Below are positions 61,739-64,000 of a DNA stretch of 64,000 nt, piece after piece; positions within the stretch are counted from its first letter, which is position 1, and each line of letters opens with the position of its first letter. The position numbers and the translations under genes were made by a program. The notes beneath the pieces are model-generated. The model worked only from the letters and a program-made list of their open reading frames with translations, was not told the origin of the DNA and did not search any database. Source of the DNA: Geomonas diazotrophica (GTDB lineage: Bacteria; Desulfobacterota; Desulfuromonadia; Geobacterales; Geobacteraceae); the NCBI RefSeq assembly GCF_018919385.1, contig NZ_JAHLMF010000002.1, forward strand, positions 242,264 through 306,263, in the 5' to 3' direction.

Positions 61739-61875
61739 ATTCCTCCAGGGCCCAGGGGGCAGAATTGAATAATCACATAATTCCCATCAGGAATTGCCCC
61801 GGCTGATCTCGATCTAATGCCCCCGTTCCGCCCGGCCTTCCTAAGCCTGGCCGTACGCAGTAACATTATTCATTT

Positions 61876-61938
61876 GCCCAACGCCTGGGCGGTGACCGGC
61901 GCGGGGGCATAGCGACCGGTCCACTGGCCTTGTTGGGG
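61876..61938 (-). repeat. attC-like site C
   Basis: On the minus strand R''=CCCCAAC (61938-61932), GTGGACCGG and CCGGTCACC arms, R'=GTTGGGC (61882-61876), 63 bp. R'' is the exact complement of the R' of site D (GTTGGGG) that starts the same cassette. Confidence 0.78.
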
Positions 61939-61957
61939 CTCGTCCTCAGTCAGTTAT

Positions 61958-62434
61958 TCATTTATCAATACCCGGTCTCACTGCCGCCTGGTACCGTGCC
62001 AGCAGATCCGGGTCATCAATCGATCCGTGGTGGTGAACCTGCTGCCATCGGCCATCGCGATGAGTGAAGATCCTGGTGGTCCGGATCGCCATGGAGAGGA
62101 CGGTGCCGGCGGTCTTGAACTCTCCCCGCTCCCGCCCCACCACATAGAAAACATTACCGTCCAGGTGCAGGGTGAAATCATAGAATTCGAACCAGTACTC
62201 TGACGGGCTAGCGAAAAGCCGTTGGTAGACGGACTTGATTTCCTCCCATCCCCGCTTTATACCCCCGAGTGGGTTATCCATCGCCGCCTCATCGCTCTGC
62301 AGCCAATTGGAGGCCATCAACTCAAGGTTGCGCCCGTTGAGTGCCGCGTAAAACGTTGATAAGGCCGCTAAATGGGGAGGCAACCCCTGTCTATCCTCCC
62401 GCCCCGTCACCGCTGTCTGCTCCAGCCTCTGCAT
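61958..62434 (-). CDS. NTF2-like (SnoaL/YybH) protein
   Basis: 158 aa. Cone-fold pattern: AALSTFYAALNGRNLELMASNW, DNPLGGIKRGWEEIKSVYQRLFASP, FYDFTLHLDGNVFYVVGRERGE, IRTTRIFTHRDGRWQQVHHHGSID. The NTF2-like/SnoaL_3 fold binds small hydrophobic ligands or acts as an isomerase/scaffold. It is the only gene in the cassette between sites C and D and lies in the array direction. Exact role unknown. Confidence 0.75.
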   Translation of the reverse strand: MQRLEQTAVTGREDRQGLPPHLAALSTFYAALNGRNLELMASNWLQSDEAAMDNPLGGIKRGWEEIKSVYQRLFASPSEYWFEFYDFTLHLDGNVFYVVGRERGEFKTAGTVLSMAIRTTRIFTHRDGRWQQVHHHGSIDDPDLLARYQAAVRPGIDK

Positions 62435-62463
62435 ATGTCCTCCAGATCCCCTCAGACCTATTC

Positions 62464-62521
62464 CCCCAACGCCATAAGCCCGACCGGCGGGTTTTCAGGC
62501 CGGTCTTGGCGCTAGTTGAAC
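62464..62521 (-). repeat. attC-like site D
   Basis: On the minus strand R''=GTTCAAC (62521-62515), GGCGCC-like and GACCGG/CCGGTC arms, R'=GTTGGGG (62470-62464), 58 bp. R'' is the exact complement of the GTTGAAC at 63417-63411 that begins the same cassette. Confidence 0.8.
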
Positions 62522-62539
62522 CTCATTTTTGACCATTGT

Positions 62540-63163
62540 TCACAACTTTACCATTTTGTCGCCATCAAGTTTGTATCCTAAAGTCCTCATGTATTTGTTG
62601 AGATCATTTTGGGCATTGCCTAAAGATGACTCCACAAATTGATCCGTTTTAGCCTTCATATCTTGTTTAATAGCATCTTGTTTCGATTGTCCTCCTGTTG
62701 CATCAACAACTTTTTGAAATTCCGTCTTGACTTGATCAGCTTCAATTTTGCTTAATTTGCCCTTATTCTTTGATGCATTTTGCCACAACTTACTTTGATA
62801 AAATTGAAGATACCTATCTATATCTTTTTCTGAATAATATTTTTTATATACCATAACCAGTTGCTTGTGTAATCCGTCTTCACCTAGAAATAGCTTACTC
62901 AATATCTGTGAATATCTTTCTCCGCACTTGTTGATTATGTCATCAGGAATATTAGGATTTATCTTTTTAAGTGACGAGCTAAACGTGGAGCCAATTTTAT
63001 TTATATTTGCCGCCATGCTGCTTTTTGTTGATCCTGTCACTTCGAGCAGTTGGTAAATTTTGGGTTCAATCTTCTCTACAGAATATGCAATCGTTGGTTT
63101 GATGCTAACTGAAATGGCCAACATAATTAATACAAACCCAAACATTTTTACTACCAGCTTCAT
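62540..63163 (-). CDS. Exported low-GC DUF2059-like protein
   Basis: 207 aa with signal peptide MKLVVKMFGFVLIMLAISVSIKPTIAYS. All-helical mature part (YQLLEVTGSTKSSMAANINKI, HKQLVMVYKKYYSEKDIDRYLQFYQSKLWQNA) in the style of DUF2059 proteins. Clearly AT-richer codon use than every chromosomal neighbour, a sign of transfer. Overlaps the upstream 69-aa gene by 4 bp (ATGA). In the cassette between site D and the junction at 63411. Function unknown. Confidence 0.68.
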   Translation of the reverse strand: MKLVVKMFGFVLIMLAISVSIKPTIAYSVEKIEPKIYQLLEVTGSTKSSMAANINKIGSTFSSSLKKINPNIPDDIINKCGERYSQILSKLFLGEDGLHKQLVMVYKKYYSEKDIDRYLQFYQSKLWQNASKNKGKLSKIEADQVKTEFQKVVDATGGQSKQDAIKQDMKAKTDQFVESSLGNAQNDLNKYMRTLGYKLDGDKMVKL

Positions 63164-63369
63164 ACCCCCCCCTTTTTCTTTTTTTCTATGATTAGTGAAA
63201 ATATGGCGTATGGAACCCCGAAGGCTACCATGGCAAAAGGCAATGCTATAACTGATGAAATGAAAAATGAAAGAAGGCTAGACGACTTGAAGTAACATAA
63301 TGTGATCAGGAAAAATGTAGCCACAAATGTGAACGAGCTAAGCAACGAGCGACACAACTTCATGTTCAT
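63160..63369 (-). CDS. Small low-GC membrane protein
   Basis: 69 aa from the ATG at 63369 (GGGAG 5 nt upstream). Two hydrophobic segments (FTFVATFFLITLCYF and FFISSVIALPFAMVAFGVPYAIFSLII) and a basic tail KKKKGG. Co-cistronic with the 207-aa protein through a 4-bp overlap. Starts about 43 bp from the cassette boundary. No family recognised. Confidence 0.6.
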   Translation of the reverse strand: MNMKLCRSLLSSFTFVATFFLITLCYFKSSSLLSFFISSVIALPFAMVAFGVPYAIFSLIIEKKKKGGV

Positions 63370-63410
63370 TAGCACTCCCTTTCAGGCATAGCAGTCATCC
63401 ATTTAATGCC

Positions 63411-63417
63411 GTTCAAC
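63411..63417 (-). repeat. Cassette junction (R'-type GTTGAAC) at right end of the array
   Basis: GTTGAAC (GTTRRRY) on the minus strand, complementary to the R'' of site D. No further attC palindrome lies upstream of it on the minus strand, so this could be an attI junction or the broken end of the array. Confidence 0.55.
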
Positions 63418-63876
63418 TAGTTATTAGTGGGAAATTGTCACCAACCCTCCCACTCCGCCGTGCAATATTGGCGCAGACACCTAAATGCATTGACGCAAAC
63501 TATTGATATGACACACTGCTACGGTCGGAATTCGTGCCAACTGGGGGGATGGCCAGTTTTCTGGCCATCCCCCCTTCCCCTCCCTACAGGGAGACGTCGG
63601 ACTACCTATAACAACTTTCATTTGCCAGCACAAATCAATCGCAATATATAGAGATCCTGCATACATGTCAAAGGCGAAGTGGTGAATGGTACCCCTGAAC
63701 CTGTCGGTCGGCATTCTTGAATCTTCTGACGTAGCCGCGTTTCCCGCCCTCCCGTACGCGGAGTGCCCCTGTACTTCACCCTGGTAAAAAAAACGCGTGC
63801 GGGATCCGACGGAACGGCTCGCCGCCGGCACGTTTAATGAAGTCAAACCCACCGACCACGGCCGTACTTTGCGAAT
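63418..63876. other. Region without a supported gene between array and IS256
   Basis: Short frames on both strands lack ribosome sites and family features. There is no integron integrase ORF. It contains the perfect hairpin at 63543-63574 and a REP-like tail (CCCCTTCCCCTCCCTACAGG). Probably eroded mobile-element sequence. Confidence 0.5.
63543..63574. repeat. Perfect 14-bp inverted repeat with TTTT loop
   Basis: GGGGGGATGGCCAG-TTTT-CTGGCCATCCCCCC. Structure is symmetric; no adjacent poly-T, so it may be a mobile-element or REP-like palindrome rather than a terminator. Confidence 0.7.
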
Positions 63877-64000
63877 GGGGGGTGTAAAAAGGTTTGTGTA
63901 AATGGTCATTTCGGGGTAAATCCACTTACCCCAAGGAGTTGCCATGACCATTGACCTTGCTGTAATCGATGACCTACTGAAACAGTATAAGAGCCCGGAG
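63877..64000 (+). mobile_element. 5' end of an IS256-family insertion sequence
   Basis: The candidate left terminal repeat begins near 63877 with GGGGTGTAAAAAGGTTTGTG, the usual GGGxGTxxAAA-like IS256 end, followed by a short leader and a transposase start at 63944. The exact boundary and the right end are not visible. The element truncates the window. Confidence 0.65.
63944..64000 (+). CDS. IS256-family transposase (N-terminal fragment)
   Basis: ATG at 63944 (AAGGAG upstream) opens MTIDLAVIDDLLKQYKSPE, the standard IS256-type transposase beginning, and the window ends 19 codons later. DDE-type mutator transposase acting on its own ends. Whether it is intact cannot be seen. Confidence 0.85.
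   Translation, partial: MTIDLAVIDDLLKQYKSPE

Noticed and set aside
63427..63651. 74-aa frame right of the cassette array
   Set aside because: No ribosome site, runs through a perfect hairpin, no family features.

Overview
The window reads as chromosome of a Geobacteraceae bacterium (Geobacter, Citrifermentans or Geomonas type). This is inferred from several features: high-GC dense coding; a four-haem periplasmic flavocytochrome; a GEMM-I riboswitch with the A20 signature typical of Geobacter 3',3'-cGAMP switches; many PAS/GAF hybrid kinases of the GG(I/V)AHDFNN type; a FliA-controlled chemoreceptor; and standalone HisZ. No species can be fixed from the sequence alone.

Layout. 0-9.3 kb: 3' end of a porin, two tandem small exported coiled-coil proteins, an exported propeller-like protein, hisZ-purA, a Lys-Glu-Lys-Glu tRNA cluster, an MFS exporter, a two-cluster ferredoxin, elbB and a small outer-membrane barrel. 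9.3-16.8 kb: a REP-like repeat pair, a B12/radical SAM protein, then a tight six-gene operon (carrier protein, GNAT, ureohydrolase-like protein, CxxCxxxCC protein, acyl-CoA dehydrogenase-like flavoprotein, amino-acid adenylation enzyme) that looks like an uncharacterised carrier-protein-bound amino-acid oxidation pathway. 16.8-21 kb: purine salvage pair (phosphoribosyltransferase and NCS2 permease) and a NIT-domain chemoreceptor behind a near-consensus sigma-28 promoter. 21-29 kb: DUF3015 and DUF4105 exported proteins, a cGAMP-type GEMM riboswitch with its own terminator controlling an unknown 68-aa protein translationally coupled to a hybrid kinase, and a large membrane patatin. 29-45.7 kb: Gly/Thr-repeat exported protein, DUF922 protein, MFS, tetrahaem flavocytochrome c with three 15-bp operator-like repeats nearby, cupin, YgiD-type dioxygenase, TauE/SafE permease, a 912-aa hybrid kinase, a 1214-aa AsmA/DUF748 protein, an abnormally overlapping DUF4160/DUF2442 pair and small membrane proteins. 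45.9-59.3 kb: soluble aldose dehydrogenase, a solitary antitoxin-like regulator, LysR-AEC transporter, an NtrC-type regulator, an Os1348/NHLP-like leader protein paired with an HD-GYP response regulator, a third large hybrid kinase, a methyltransferase, lipoproteins and membrane proteins.

59.9-63.4 kb is the most unusual region: four regularly spaced attC-like palindromes (60346, 61107, 61876, 62464) delimit four gene cassettes of about 590-950 bp. In three of four cassettes the R'' 7-mer is the exact reverse complement of that cassette's own leading R' 7-mer (the fourth is 6/7). This is what integron cassette circularisation predicts. The cassettes carry an inverted HI1419/HI1420-type toxin-antitoxin pair whose toxin has CTG exactly where homologues have ATG, two small membrane or exported sets and an NTF2-like protein. 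No integrase is visible in the window. The side where one would be expected (right) carries about 0.46 kb without genes and then the 5' end of an IS256-family element that runs off the window.
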